DNA of 64,000 bases from Streptomyces sp. YPW6 (GTDB taxonomy: Bacteria > Actinomycetota > Actinomycetes > Streptomycetales > Streptomycetaceae). The DNA is taken from assembly GCF_018866325.1 (NCBI RefSeq), contig NZ_CP076457.1:4685001-4749000 (forward strand). Reading direction: 5' to 3'. The notes below the pieces were generated by a model, which was given only the letters and a program-made list of their open reading frames with translations, had not been told where the DNA came from and did not search any database. Each line of letters opens with the position of its first letter. Within the stretch, counting starts at the first letter, position 1. Positions 36,581 through 45,196 of the stretch are shown here, in pieces. The position numbers were made by a program, and so were the translations under genes.

Positions 36581-37369
36581 GTGACAACGGCTGTGACCAT
36601 TCCCAGGCACGGGGGCACTGGAGGGCGTACGGCCGTCGCGGCACGGGCGCGACAGGTCGTGAAGGCCTACGGCACCGGGGAGACCCGGGTCGTCGCGCTC
36701 GACCATGTCGACGTGGACATCGCCCGCGGGCAGTTCACGGCGATCATGGGCCCGTCCGGCTCCGGCAAGTCGACCCTGATGCACTGCCTGGCCGGGCTCG
36801 ACACGGTGACGTCGGGCGAGATCTTCCTCGACGAGACCGAGATCACCAAGCTCAAGGACAAGAAGCTCACCCAGCTCCGGCGCGACCGGATCGGGTTCAT
36901 CTTCCAGGCGTTCAACCTGCTCCCGACGCTCAACGCGATCGAGAACATCACGCTGCCGATGGACATCGCGGGCCGCAAGCCCGACGCCGCCTGGCTCCAG
37001 CAGGTCGTGGAGACGGTCGGGCTCGCCGAGCGTCTCCAGCACCGCCCCACCCAGCTCTCCGGAGGCCAGCAGCAGCGTGTGGCCGTCGCCCGGGCGCTCG
37101 CCGCCCGGCCGGACATCATCTTCGGCGACGAGCCCACCGGAAACCTGGACTCCCGCGCCGGAGCCGAAGTCCTCTCCTTCCTCCGCCGGTCGGTCGACGA
37201 GCTGGGCCAGACCATCGTCATGGTCACCCACGACCCCGTGGCCGCCTCCTACGCGGACCGGGTGCTGTATCTCGCCGACGGCTCCATCGTCGACGAGATG
37301 CTCAATCCGACCGCCGAGCAGGTCCTCGACCGGATGAAGCACTTCGACGCACGTGGGCGGACGTCATGA
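36581..37369 (+). CDS. ABC transporter ATP-binding protein (MacB/LolD type)
   Basis: 262 residues. Walker A GPSGSGKST, signature LSGGQQQRVAVARAL, Walker B IIFGDEPTGNLD and the switch His in VTHDP are all intact. It starts at GTG after AGGAGAAAAACC. It energises the FtsX-like permease encoded next, whose start overlaps its stop (ATGA). This MacB-like class usually works in efflux, cell-envelope stress or lipoprotein handling rather than bulk import. Confidence 0.96.
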   Translation: MTTAVTIPRHGGTGGRTAVAARARQVVKAYGTGETRVVALDHVDVDIARGQFTAIMGPSGSGKSTLMHCLAGLDTVTSGEIFLDETEITKLKDKKLTQLRRDRIGFIFQAFNLLPTLNAIENITLPMDIAGRKPDAAWLQQVVETVGLAERLQHRPTQLSGGQQQRVAVARALAARPDIIFGDEPTGNLDSRAGAEVLSFLRRSVDELGQTIVMVTHDPVAASYADRVLYLADGSIVDEMLNPTAEQVLDRMKHFDARGRTS

Positions 37370-39951
37370 CTGTCTGGAAGACCTCCGTGCGCAACTTCTT
37401 CGCGCACAAGGGCCGGATGGCCCTCTCCGCCGTGGCGGTGCTGCTCTCCGTCGCGTTCGTCTGCGGCACGCTCGTGTTCACCGACACGATGAACACCACG
37501 TTCGACAAGCTCTTCACCGTCTCCGCGCCCGATGTCACCGTCAGCCCGAAGGGCTCGGACGACGAGGGCGAGCAGCCCGACGACGGCAAGCCGGTCTCGC
37601 TGCCCGCCTCCGTGGTCCAGCAGGTCGAGAAGGCCGACGGGGTGGAGCGGGCCGAGGGCTCCGCCTTCTCCATGGCGGTCACCGTCGTCAACAGCGACAA
37701 CAAGAACATGGGCTCCGAGACAGGTGCCCCCACCATCGCGAGCAACTGGACCGGGAACGACCTGCGTTCGATGGAGATCACCTCCGGGCACGCGCCCCGC
37801 GGTCCCACCGAGGTGATGATCGACGCCGACACCGCGAAGAAGCACAAGCTCAAGATCGGCGACGAGCTGCGCACCATCGCCGTCACCGGTGACCTCACGG
37901 CGAAGATCAGCGGCATCGCGTCCTTCACCGTCACCAACCCGGGCGCGGCCGTCGTCTACCTCGACACCGCCACCGCGCAGAAGCACCTGCTGGGCGCCCC
38001 GGACGTGTTCACCCAGATCCTGGTGACGGCCGAGAGCGGCGTCAGCGACACCCAGCTCAAGAAGAACGTGGCCGCCGCCCTCGACGGCGCCTCCGCGTAC
38101 AAGCTGCAGACCCAGCAGGAGGCCGCCGACGCCAACAAGGACGACATGGGCGCCTTCCTGGACGTCATGAAGTACGCGATGCTCGGCTTCGCCGGGATCG
38201 CCTTCCTCGTCGGCATCTTCCTCATCGTCAACACGTTCTCCATGCTGGTCGCCCAGCGGACCCGCGAGATCGGCCTGATGCGGGCCATCGGCTCCAGCCG
38301 CAAGCAGGTCAACCGATCCGTCCTCCTGGAGGCCGTCCTCCTCGGCATCGTCGGCTCGGTGCTGGGCGTCGCCGCCGGAGTCGGCCTCGCCATCGGGCTG
38401 ATGGAGCTGATGGGCGCCATCGGAATGGAGCTGTCCACCGACGATCTCACCGTCGCCTGGACGACCCCCGCCCTCGGTCTCGTGCTCGGTGTCGTCGTCA
38501 CCGTCCTCGCCGCGTACATCCCGGCCCGTCGGGCCGGCAAGGTCTCCCCGATGGCCGCCCTGCGCGACGCCGGGACCCCCGCCGACGGCCGCTCCGGCTG
38601 GATCAGGGCCGGTATCGGTCTCTTCCTGACGGCGGCGGGCGGCGCGGCCCTGTGGGCGACGACCCAGGCGGACAAGGCCACCGAGGGCTCCATGTTCCTC
38701 GCCCTCGGCGTGCTGCTGACCCTCATCGGCTTCATCGTGATCGGCCCGCTCCTGGCCGGCGTCGTGGTGCGCGGACTGAGCGTCGTCGTCCTGCGGCTCT
38801 TCGGCCCGGTCGGCCGGCTGGCCGAGCGCAACGCCCTGCGCAACCCCCGGCGTACGGGAGCGACCGGCGCCGCCCTGATGATCGGCCTCGCCCTCGTGGC
38901 CTGCCTGTCCGTCGTGGGGGCCTCCATGGTGGCCTCGGCCACCGACGAGCTCGACCGGTCGGTCGGCGCGGACTTCATCGTCCAGGACGGCGGCACCGGC
39001 CGCCCGATCGTGCCCCAGGCCGCCGACGCCGTGCGCGCCGTCCCCGGCCTGGAGCACATGACCGACTACACCTTCCTCCGCGCGAAGATCACCGCCCCGG
39101 ACGGCAGGACCGAGGACGAGGGGATCACCGCCGCCGACCCCACGTACCAGCAGGACGTCCGCCGCGCGGTCGTCTCCGGTGACCTCGCGAAGGCGTACGG
39201 GAAGGACGCAATGTCCGTCGGCGAGGAGTACGCCGAGCGGCACGGGGTCAAGGTCGGCGACACCCTCACCGTCGCCTTCAAGGCGGGCGGGACCGCGAAG
39301 CTCAAGGTCGCGGCCATCACCTCCGACGACACCAACATCGACCGCGGCGCGATGTACGCCAACCTCACGACGGCGGCGTCCTACGTCCCGGCCGACCGGA
39401 TGCCGCAGAACGTGGTCATGTTCGCCAAGGCCGAGGAGGGCAAGGAGAAGGAGGCGTACGCGGCCCTCAAGAGCGCCATCGCCGAGTACCCGGTCTACAA
39501 GGTCCAGAACCAGGCCGACTACAAGGAGCAGCTGAAGGACCAGATAGGACAGCTGCTGAACATCGTGTACGGCCTGCTCGCCCTCGCGATCATCGTCGCG
39601 GTGCTCGGCGTGGTGAACACCCTCGCCCTGTCCGTCGTCGAACGGACCCGTGAGATCGGCCTGATGCGTGCCATCGGGCTCTCCCGCCGCCAACTGCGCC
39701 GCATGATCCGGCTGGAGTCCGTGGTCATCGCCCTCTTCGGGGCACTGCTCGGACTCGGACTCGGGATGGGCTGGGGCACCGCGGCACAGAAGCTGCTGGC
39801 GCTGGAGGGCCTTGAGGTCCTGGAGATCCCGTGGCCGACGATCCTCACCGTCTTCGCCTGCTCCGCGCTGGTCGGTCTGTTCGCCGCCCTCGTCCCGGCC
39901 TTCCGGGCCGGCCGGATGAACGTCCTGAACGCCATCGCGACGGACGGGTGA
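37366..39951 (+). CDS. FtsX-like ABC transporter permease (double FtsX)
   Basis: 861 residues with two FtsX-type halves. An N-terminal TM and large extracytoplasmic domain are followed by three TMs around residues 260-390 (IVNTFSMLVAQRTREIGLMRAIGSSRKQV). A second extracytoplasmic domain (about 500-720) and three C-terminal TMs follow, with a repeat of the coupling motif, VVERTREIGLMRAIGLSRRQLRRM. It pairs with the preceding ATPase. From memory, the same pair precedes mfd in S. coelicolor; here a RiPP cluster lies between them. Confidence 0.95.
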   Translation: MTVWKTSVRNFFAHKGRMALSAVAVLLSVAFVCGTLVFTDTMNTTFDKLFTVSAPDVTVSPKGSDDEGEQPDDGKPVSLPASVVQQVEKADGVERAEGSAFSMAVTVVNSDNKNMGSETGAPTIASNWTGNDLRSMEITSGHAPRGPTEVMIDADTAKKHKLKIGDELRTIAVTGDLTAKISGIASFTVTNPGAAVVYLDTATAQKHLLGAPDVFTQILVTAESGVSDTQLKKNVAAALDGASAYKLQTQQEAADANKDDMGAFLDVMKYAMLGFAGIAFLVGIFLIVNTFSMLVAQRTREIGLMRAIGSSRKQVNRSVLLEAVLLGIVGSVLGVAAGVGLAIGLMELMGAIGMELSTDDLTVAWTTPALGLVLGVVVTVLAAYIPARRAGKVSPMAALRDAGTPADGRSGWIRAGIGLFLTAAGGAALWATTQADKATEGSMFLALGVLLTLIGFIVIGPLLAGVVVRGLSVVVLRLFGPVGRLAERNALRNPRRTGATGAALMIGLALVACLSVVGASMVASATDELDRSVGADFIVQDGGTGRPIVPQAADAVRAVPGLEHMTDYTFLRAKITAPDGRTEDEGITAADPTYQQDVRRAVVSGDLAKAYGKDAMSVGEEYAERHGVKVGDTLTVAFKAGGTAKLKVAAITSDDTNIDRGAMYANLTTAASYVPADRMPQNVVMFAKAEEGKEKEAYAALKSAIAEYPVYKVQNQADYKEQLKDQIGQLLNIVYGLLALAIIVAVLGVVNTLALSVVERTREIGLMRAIGLSRRQLRRMIRLESVVIALFGALLGLGLGMGWGTAAQKLLALEGLEVLEIPWPTILTVFACSALVGLFAALVPAFRAGRMNVLNAIATDG

Positions 39952-40007
39952 GCGGCCACCCGCCCGGCGGGGGTGAGCCCGAGGGCGTCACCCCAGGATG
40001 ACCGGCA

Positions 40008-40041
40008 GGCCCCGGGGCGTTCCTCCGAACGTTCCGGGGCC
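40008..40041 (+). terminator. Terminator after the ABC exporter
   Basis: GGCCCCGGGGCGTT (40008-40021) pairs with AACGTTCCGGGGCC (40028-40041), a 14-bp stem including two G-U pairs and a six-base loop. It separates the exporter from the RiPP cluster. Confidence 0.7.
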
Positions 40042-40082
40042 GAGCCTGTTCCCCGCCCCGGGCGGCCGGTCACGGTGGACCC

Positions 40083-40130
40083 TGTCAGCTTGCTGCACGG
40101 GGCGGCGGCCCTCCGTGCAGCAAGCTGACA
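40083..40130. promoter_or_regulatory. 18-bp perfect inverted repeat at the head of the RiPP cluster
   Basis: TGTCAGCTTGCTGCACGG (40083-40100) and its exact complement (40113-40130) flank a 12-base spacer. The outer heptamers TGTCAGC and GCTGACA recur in the promoter region next to the precursor gene (58595-58670). It lies about 90 bases upstream of the first cluster gene, so an operator for the cluster's regulator is more likely than a terminator. Confidence 0.6.
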
Positions 40131-40221
40131 TCGCGGCCTCTCTTGTGGCGCGTTCCGCGCTGGCATCGTCTCCCGTGCCGGGACGACCCCCGGCTCCGAC
40201 GCCACCGTCGAAGGGGAACAC

Positions 40222-40470
40222 GTGTCAAGGTCTCCGCTCGCGCAGAAGCAGCGCCGCCCGGCCAGAGCCGCCGTTCTTGTCACCGGTATCGTCCTCGCCG
40301 CCCTCACCTTCTCCACCGCCCCCGCCTCCGCGACCCCTCCGCCCGGCCCCCCGCCCGCCGCCGACCGGGTCGCCCGGGTCATCTGTACGGAGCTGGCGGG
40401 GGTCATCGGCCAACTGCCCCCGGACTCACCGCCCGTCCGGATGTGCAAGCTGGTCAACGGCTGGGATTAG
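40222..40470 (+). CDS. Small secreted protein, first gene of the RiPP cluster
   Basis: 82 residues from GTG, well placed after AAGGGG. A basic start and a hydrophobic core (AAVLVTGIVLAALTFS) end in APASATP, a good signal-peptidase I site near residue 38. The mature part of about 45 residues has a Pro-rich start and two cysteines (VICTELAG and RMCKLVNGWD). I do not recognise the family. It lies directly upstream of the SARP regulator. It could be an accessory, immunity or signalling peptide, but it is not a typical RiPP precursor. Confidence 0.75.
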   Translation: MSRSPLAQKQRRPARAAVLVTGIVLAALTFSTAPASATPPPGPPPAADRVARVICTELAGVIGQLPPDSPPVRMCKLVNGWD

Positions 40471-40559
40471 ACGTGCCGAGTTCAGCGGCCGCGCCGGGAC
40501 TGGCCGGTCCGGCCGGAGACCCGGGCGCCGCAGGGCACCTGGCGGGGGCGTCCTGCGGG

Positions 40560-42623
40560 ATGCGGTTCCAGCTCCTGGGGCCGCTCGCCCTCGCGGACGG
40601 CACCGACACCGTGGTCCTGCAGCCCTCCAAGCCCGCGAACCTGCTGGCCGCGCTGCTCCTGCACGCCAACTCCGCGGTCTCCGCCGAGTATCTGCAGCGC
40701 GCGATCTGGGGCGAGGAGCAGCCCGCCACCGCCAAGGCGGCCCTCCAGACGTGCGTGCTGCGGCTCCGCCGGCTCTTCTCCCGGCACGGCGTCACCACCT
40801 CCATCGAGGCGGTGCCCGGCGGCTACCGGATCACCGCCGCACCACCCACCCTGGACCTCCTCGGTTTCCGCGACCGGGTGCGCCGGGCCGCCGGTCTGGC
40901 CCGGGAGCCCGAGGCGGAGCTCTGCGCGCTGAGGGACGCCCTCGCGCTCTGGCAGGGTTCGCTGCTCGCCAACGTGCGGTCCGTCGTGCTGCACCGCGAC
41001 GAGGTGCCCCGGCTCGCCGAAGAACGGCTGCGCGCGGTCGAGCGGGTCTGCGACCTGCTGCTGGGGCTCGGCCGATGCGGAGAGGCGCTGGTCGACCTGT
41101 GGACCGCCACGCGCGTCCACCCCGGGCACGAACGGTTCCACGAACAGCTCATCGAGGCCCTCTACCGCAGCGGGCGCCAGGCGCAGGCGCTCGCCGAATA
41201 CCGCCGGGTCAAGGGTTTCCTGCTGGAGGAGCTGGGCGTGGACCCCTCGCCCTCCCTGCGCCGGCTCGAACTGTCCATCCTGCGCGGCGAGGACCTCGGC
41301 CCGGCGGGCCCGGCGGCCCCCCACGTCATCCGGGGCGAGACCGTCCCCCTCCCGGCCACCCGGCCGAGCACGGACCGGGGTGCCGTGCCCGCCATGGACC
41401 CGGGGGCTGCGCCCGTAACGGACCGGGGCACCGCGGCGGCCGGTGACCGAGGAGCCACGCCCGTCGGTGACCGAGCAGCCCCGCCCGTCGGTGGCCGAGG
41501 AGCCGCGCCCGTCGCCCATGCCGCGCCCGTCGCGGACCGGTCCGCCGTGCCCGTCGCGTCTCCGGGCGCCACGCCGGTCGCGGCACGCGTCGCCGCCGCC
41601 GGGACCGACGCTCCACCTGCCGGTACCGACGCCCCGGCCGCCGCTTCCCGTATCGGGGCCGTCCCCGCCGTTCCGCACTTCACCGGGCGCGCCGCCGAGA
41701 CCGCCGCCATGACCGCCCGGCTCACCGCGACGTCGCCCCCCGAGGACGACCGGCCCCTCACCGTCCTGGTCTCCGGAGCCCCCGGCATCGGCAAGTCGGC
41801 GCTCGCCCAGCACGCCGCCCGGCTCGTCCGGGACGCCTTCCCCGCCGGGCAACTCCTCGTCCCGATGACCCGCGCGGACGGCGAACCCCGCCCGGCCGAC
41901 GAGGTGGCCGCCGACGTGGCCGCCACGCTCGGGGCGTCGGGTGAGGGGCGCGCGCTGCTGATCCTCGACGACGTGATCGACGCCGACCAGGTACGCCCCC
42001 TGCTCACGCCGAGAGGGGAGGCCGGGGCCCTGCCCGGTCACGCCGTCGTGGTCACCAGCCGGATGGGCCTCGGCGGGCTCATCGCGACCCACGGCGGCTG
42101 GGTGCAGCGCCTGACGACCTTCACCGAGGCCGAGTCGTACGCCCTGCTGCTGACCGCCCTGGGCGCCGAGCGGGTGGAGGCCGAGCCCCGTGCCGCCCAC
42201 CGGCTCGCCGCCCTGTGCGGCCACTTCCCCGCCGCTCTGCGCATCCTCACCGCCCGGCTGCTCACCCGGCCGGGCCTGCGGCTCGCCGACGCCGCCGACT
42301 GGCTGGGCGAGGACCCGCTCGCCCGGCTCACCCTGACCGACTCCCCGGACCACTCGGTAGACGGCCTCTTCGACCGGGCGCTCGGCCGGCTCGACCCCCG
42401 GCTGTCCGAGGCGTTCACCCACCTCGCCCAGGGCCCCCCGGCGCTGCTGGACGACCAGGGCCCCGAGGACGAGGGACCCGTTCCCGAAGCCGTACGCGAA
42501 CGCCTCGCGGACGCCGGACTGCTGGAGGACGGCCCGCCGGGTCCGTACCGCATCCACGATCTGCTCCGCGCCCACGTACGAAGAACCGCCCGGATCCGCG
42601 ACCGCCGCACAGAGAAGGTGTGA
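40560..42623 (+). CDS. SARP-family regulator with NB-ARC-type ATPase domain
   Basis: 687 residues from the ATG at MRFQLLGPLALADG; a GTG at 40473, three bases after the preceding stop, would add 29 residues. An OmpR-type winged helix (about 1-90) and a BTAD domain (about 95-240, with LWQGSLLANVRS and EARF-like HERFHEQLIEALYRSGRQAQALAEYRRVK) come first. Then follow a repeat-rich Ala/Pro/Asp linker (about 265-360) and an AAA/NB-ARC domain with Walker A SGAPGIGKSAL and LLILDDV. SARPs activate secondary-metabolite promoters by binding heptamer repeats; this is the likely cluster activator. Confidence 0.9.
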   Translation: MRFQLLGPLALADGTDTVVLQPSKPANLLAALLLHANSAVSAEYLQRAIWGEEQPATAKAALQTCVLRLRRLFSRHGVTTSIEAVPGGYRITAAPPTLDLLGFRDRVRRAAGLAREPEAELCALRDALALWQGSLLANVRSVVLHRDEVPRLAEERLRAVERVCDLLLGLGRCGEALVDLWTATRVHPGHERFHEQLIEALYRSGRQAQALAEYRRVKGFLLEELGVDPSPSLRRLELSILRGEDLGPAGPAAPHVIRGETVPLPATRPSTDRGAVPAMDPGAAPVTDRGTAAAGDRGATPVGDRAAPPVGGRGAAPVAHAAPVADRSAVPVASPGATPVAARVAAAGTDAPPAGTDAPAAASRIGAVPAVPHFTGRAAETAAMTARLTATSPPEDDRPLTVLVSGAPGIGKSALAQHAARLVRDAFPAGQLLVPMTRADGEPRPADEVAADVAATLGASGEGRALLILDDVIDADQVRPLLTPRGEAGALPGHAVVVTSRMGLGGLIATHGGWVQRLTTFTEAESYALLLTALGAERVEAEPRAAHRLAALCGHFPAALRILTARLLTRPGLRLADAADWLGEDPLARLTLTDSPDHSVDGLFDRALGRLDPRLSEAFTHLAQGPPALLDDQGPEDEGPVPEAVRERLADAGLLEDGPPGPYRIHDLLRAHVRRTARIRDRRTEKV

Positions 42624-42628
42624 TCCCC

Positions 42629-45196
42629 ATGGCCGAGAGCGCCGCCCCCGTCCCGCCCGCCGCGCCCGGGGCACCCGGTACGCCCGCACCGACGCCCGCG
42701 AGCACCGCGAACACCGCGAGCACCGCTGACACCGCGACCGTGACAGCGACCACGGCGGCGACGACGTTCGACGCGCTCGCGGAAACCCGGCCGCGCATCC
42801 GCCGCGACGTGCTGTTCACCGAGACGCCCGGCGGGGTGCTGTTCCACAACGCCGACGGCGGCTTCCACCTCACCGGCCGCACCGCCTACCGCTTCGCCTC
42901 GCTCGTGGTCCCGCACCTCACCGGACAGCACCGCATGGCCGAACTCTGCGCCGGGCTCGGGCCCGCGCAGCGGGCGATGGCCGCCGAACTGGTCAAGACG
43001 CTGTACGCGCGCGGCTTCGCCCGGGACATCCCGGAGGCGGGCCCCGCGGGCGACGCACTCGACCCGGAGACCACCGAACGGTTCGCCGCGCAGATCGCCT
43101 ACGTCGACCACTACGCCGACGACGCCCCCGCCCGCTTCGCCCGCTACCGCGCCACCCGCGTCGCCGTCCTCGGTGACGACGAGACGGCCCGCTGGTGCGC
43201 GCTGAGCCTGGTGCGCAACGGATGCGCGAGCGTGGGGACGGTCGCGGCTGCGGACGGCGGCACGGGACCGGACGGTGTCACGGGGCCGGGCGGCGGCACG
43301 GGACCGGACGGCGGTACGGGGCCGGGCGGCGGTTCAGGGCCGGGCGGCGGCGTTGCCGGACCGGACGGCGGCGGCACGGGGCCCGGAGCAGTCGCGCCCT
43401 CCGGCGATCCCGTCGCGTCCTCCGGCGGTGTCGTGGCCGAAGCCGCCGCCAACGGGGCGCGTGTCGACACGATCACCGCCGGGACGGACGCGGGCTGGGC
43501 CGACCTGGAGGGCTACGACGTCGTCGTGGTCAGCGGGGCCGGGGCCGGGGCGCGCACGCACCGGTTGCTGGCCGCCGGGGTGCCCGAGGGCGTGACGCTC
43601 ATTCCCGTCTGGCTCTTCGGCCACCGCCTGGTCGTCGGCCCGCTCACCACCGCCGGCTCCACCGGCTGCTGGTCCTGCGCCCTGCTGCGCCTGGGCGGCA
43701 ACGTCGACCCCGGCACGGCGGCCGAGCTGTGGAGCGAGGCGGCCGGCGCCGTGCGGTCCGACGGGGCCGCGCTGTCCGGCCCGGTCGCCGCGATGGTCGG
43801 CAACCTCGTCGGCTACGAGGTCTTCCGCCTGGCCACCGGCGCGCTGCCCGCCGAGACGGCCGGCCAGGTTCTCGTCCAGGACCTGGATTCGCTGGACGTG
43901 ATGGCCGAGCCGGTGCGGCCCCACCCCCGGTGCACCCGCTGCTCCGGTCCTTCCCCGCTGTCCGCCGGCGAGTCGGCCCCGCTGCCGACCGCGCTCGCTC
44001 TCCCCGTCACCGCGACCGTGGAGACCGCCCGGGACGCGGAGGAGCTGGTCGAGGAGCTGAACCGGGTCAGCACCGCGCTGGTCCGCCCGTACACGGGGAC
44101 CTTCCGCCGCTACGACGACGAGGAGCTGACCCAGACCCCGTTGAAGCTCAGCCGGGTCGAGGTGGCGCTCGGGGGCGGGGCACGCCGCCGGATCGCCGCG
44201 TTCGACGTGCACCACCTGGCCGGGGCGCGGACCCGGGCGCTGTACGCGGCGGCCGAGGCGTACGTGGAGCACATGGTTCCGTTGACGGGCGTCGAGAAGG
44301 CCGGCCGCGTCGGCGGTGTCCAGGGCATCGGCGGCGTCGAGGGCGTCCAGGGCGTGGAGGGTGCCCGAGGCGTCGAGGCCGGCGCCCCGGCGGGCAGCCG
44401 TGCCCGGGAGCCGCGGACGCTGGGGCCCGCTGCCCTGACGACCGGCGGCGGGACCGGAGCCGTGCCCACCGCCTGGGCGGTGGCGACCTCCCTGATCGGC
44501 AAGGACCCGGTGCGCGTACCGGCCGCCGCCCTGCGCCCGTTCGGGCCGGAGAACCGCGACCGGGTCCACCTGGCGACCACCGCCGGAGCCGGGGCGGGCG
44601 GCAGCGCGGCGGAGGCTGCGGGCCGGGCACTGCTGTCCGCGCTCGCCCACGACGCGCTGCTCCGCGCGGTCCGGGGCGCCACCCGGGTGAGCCCGCTGGC
44701 CGTCGGCGGTGACGACCTGGAACTGGTGTTCCTGCTGAAGTCCGCCGCCAACCTGGACATCGCCGCGGACCTCCTCGACCTGGGCGAGACGGACCGCAGC
44801 TCGGCCCACGTGGTGCTGGCCCGCGAGGCGAACGGGCCCGCCGCCGGTGCTCGTTGGGCGGTCGGGTCCGGGCTGTCCCGGCGCGGGGCGGCGGCCGCCG
44901 CCCTGCGGGACCTGCTCGGGCAGGTGCAGCTCGCCGCCGAGGACCCGACGGCGCCGGTCGACACGGGCGACCCGCTGGTGGCCGACCTGGCCCCCGGGGC
45001 GATCGCGGTGAGCGGCGGGTCCGTGGTGGCGGACGCGGCGGAGACCTCGTTCGACGCGGTGCTGGAGGCGCTGCGGTCCGCCGGGCGCGACGCCCTGTAC
45101 GTGCCGACGACCCCGGCGGACCTGTCCTCCGGTTCCATCGCCACGGCCCGGGTGCTGCTCACGGTGGACGGCGAGGGCGGCACCGATGGCCGTTGA
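42629..45196 (+). CDS. TOMM E1-like leader-peptide-binding protein (cyclodehydratase partner)
   Basis: 855 residues. After a Thr/Ala leader, residues about 52-135 form a winged-helix leader-recognition region (PRIRRDVLFTETPGGVLFHN onward). A ThiF/E1-like domain follows with YRATRVAVLGDDETARWCALSL. Two CxxC pairs, TGCWSCALL near 347 and RCTRCSG near 434, should bind structural zinc. Gly/Asp/Pro repeats (about 208-252) are inserted into the E1 domain. It presents the precursor leader to YcaO in azoline formation. It starts five bases after the SARP stop and overlaps the YcaO gene by 11 bases. Confidence 0.88.
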   Translation: MAESAAPVPPAAPGAPGTPAPTPASTANTASTADTATVTATTAATTFDALAETRPRIRRDVLFTETPGGVLFHNADGGFHLTGRTAYRFASLVVPHLTGQHRMAELCAGLGPAQRAMAAELVKTLYARGFARDIPEAGPAGDALDPETTERFAAQIAYVDHYADDAPARFARYRATRVAVLGDDETARWCALSLVRNGCASVGTVAAADGGTGPDGVTGPGGGTGPDGGTGPGGGSGPGGGVAGPDGGGTGPGAVAPSGDPVASSGGVVAEAAANGARVDTITAGTDAGWADLEGYDVVVVSGAGAGARTHRLLAAGVPEGVTLIPVWLFGHRLVVGPLTTAGSTGCWSCALLRLGGNVDPGTAAELWSEAAGAVRSDGAALSGPVAAMVGNLVGYEVFRLATGALPAETAGQVLVQDLDSLDVMAEPVRPHPRCTRCSGPSPLSAGESAPLPTALALPVTATVETARDAEELVEELNRVSTALVRPYTGTFRRYDDEELTQTPLKLSRVEVALGGGARRRIAAFDVHHLAGARTRALYAAAEAYVEHMVPLTGVEKAGRVGGVQGIGGVEGVQGVEGARGVEAGAPAGSRAREPRTLGPAALTTGGGTGAVPTAWAVATSLIGKDPVRVPAAALRPFGPENRDRVHLATTAGAGAGGSAAEAAGRALLSALAHDALLRAVRGATRVSPLAVGGDDLELVFLLKSAANLDIAADLLDLGETDRSSAHVVLAREANGPAAGARWAVGSGLSRRGAAAAALRDLLGQVQLAAEDPTAPVDTGDPLVADLAPGAIAVSGGSVVADAAETSFDAVLEALRSAGRDALYVPTTPADLSSGSIATARVLLTVDGEGGTDGR

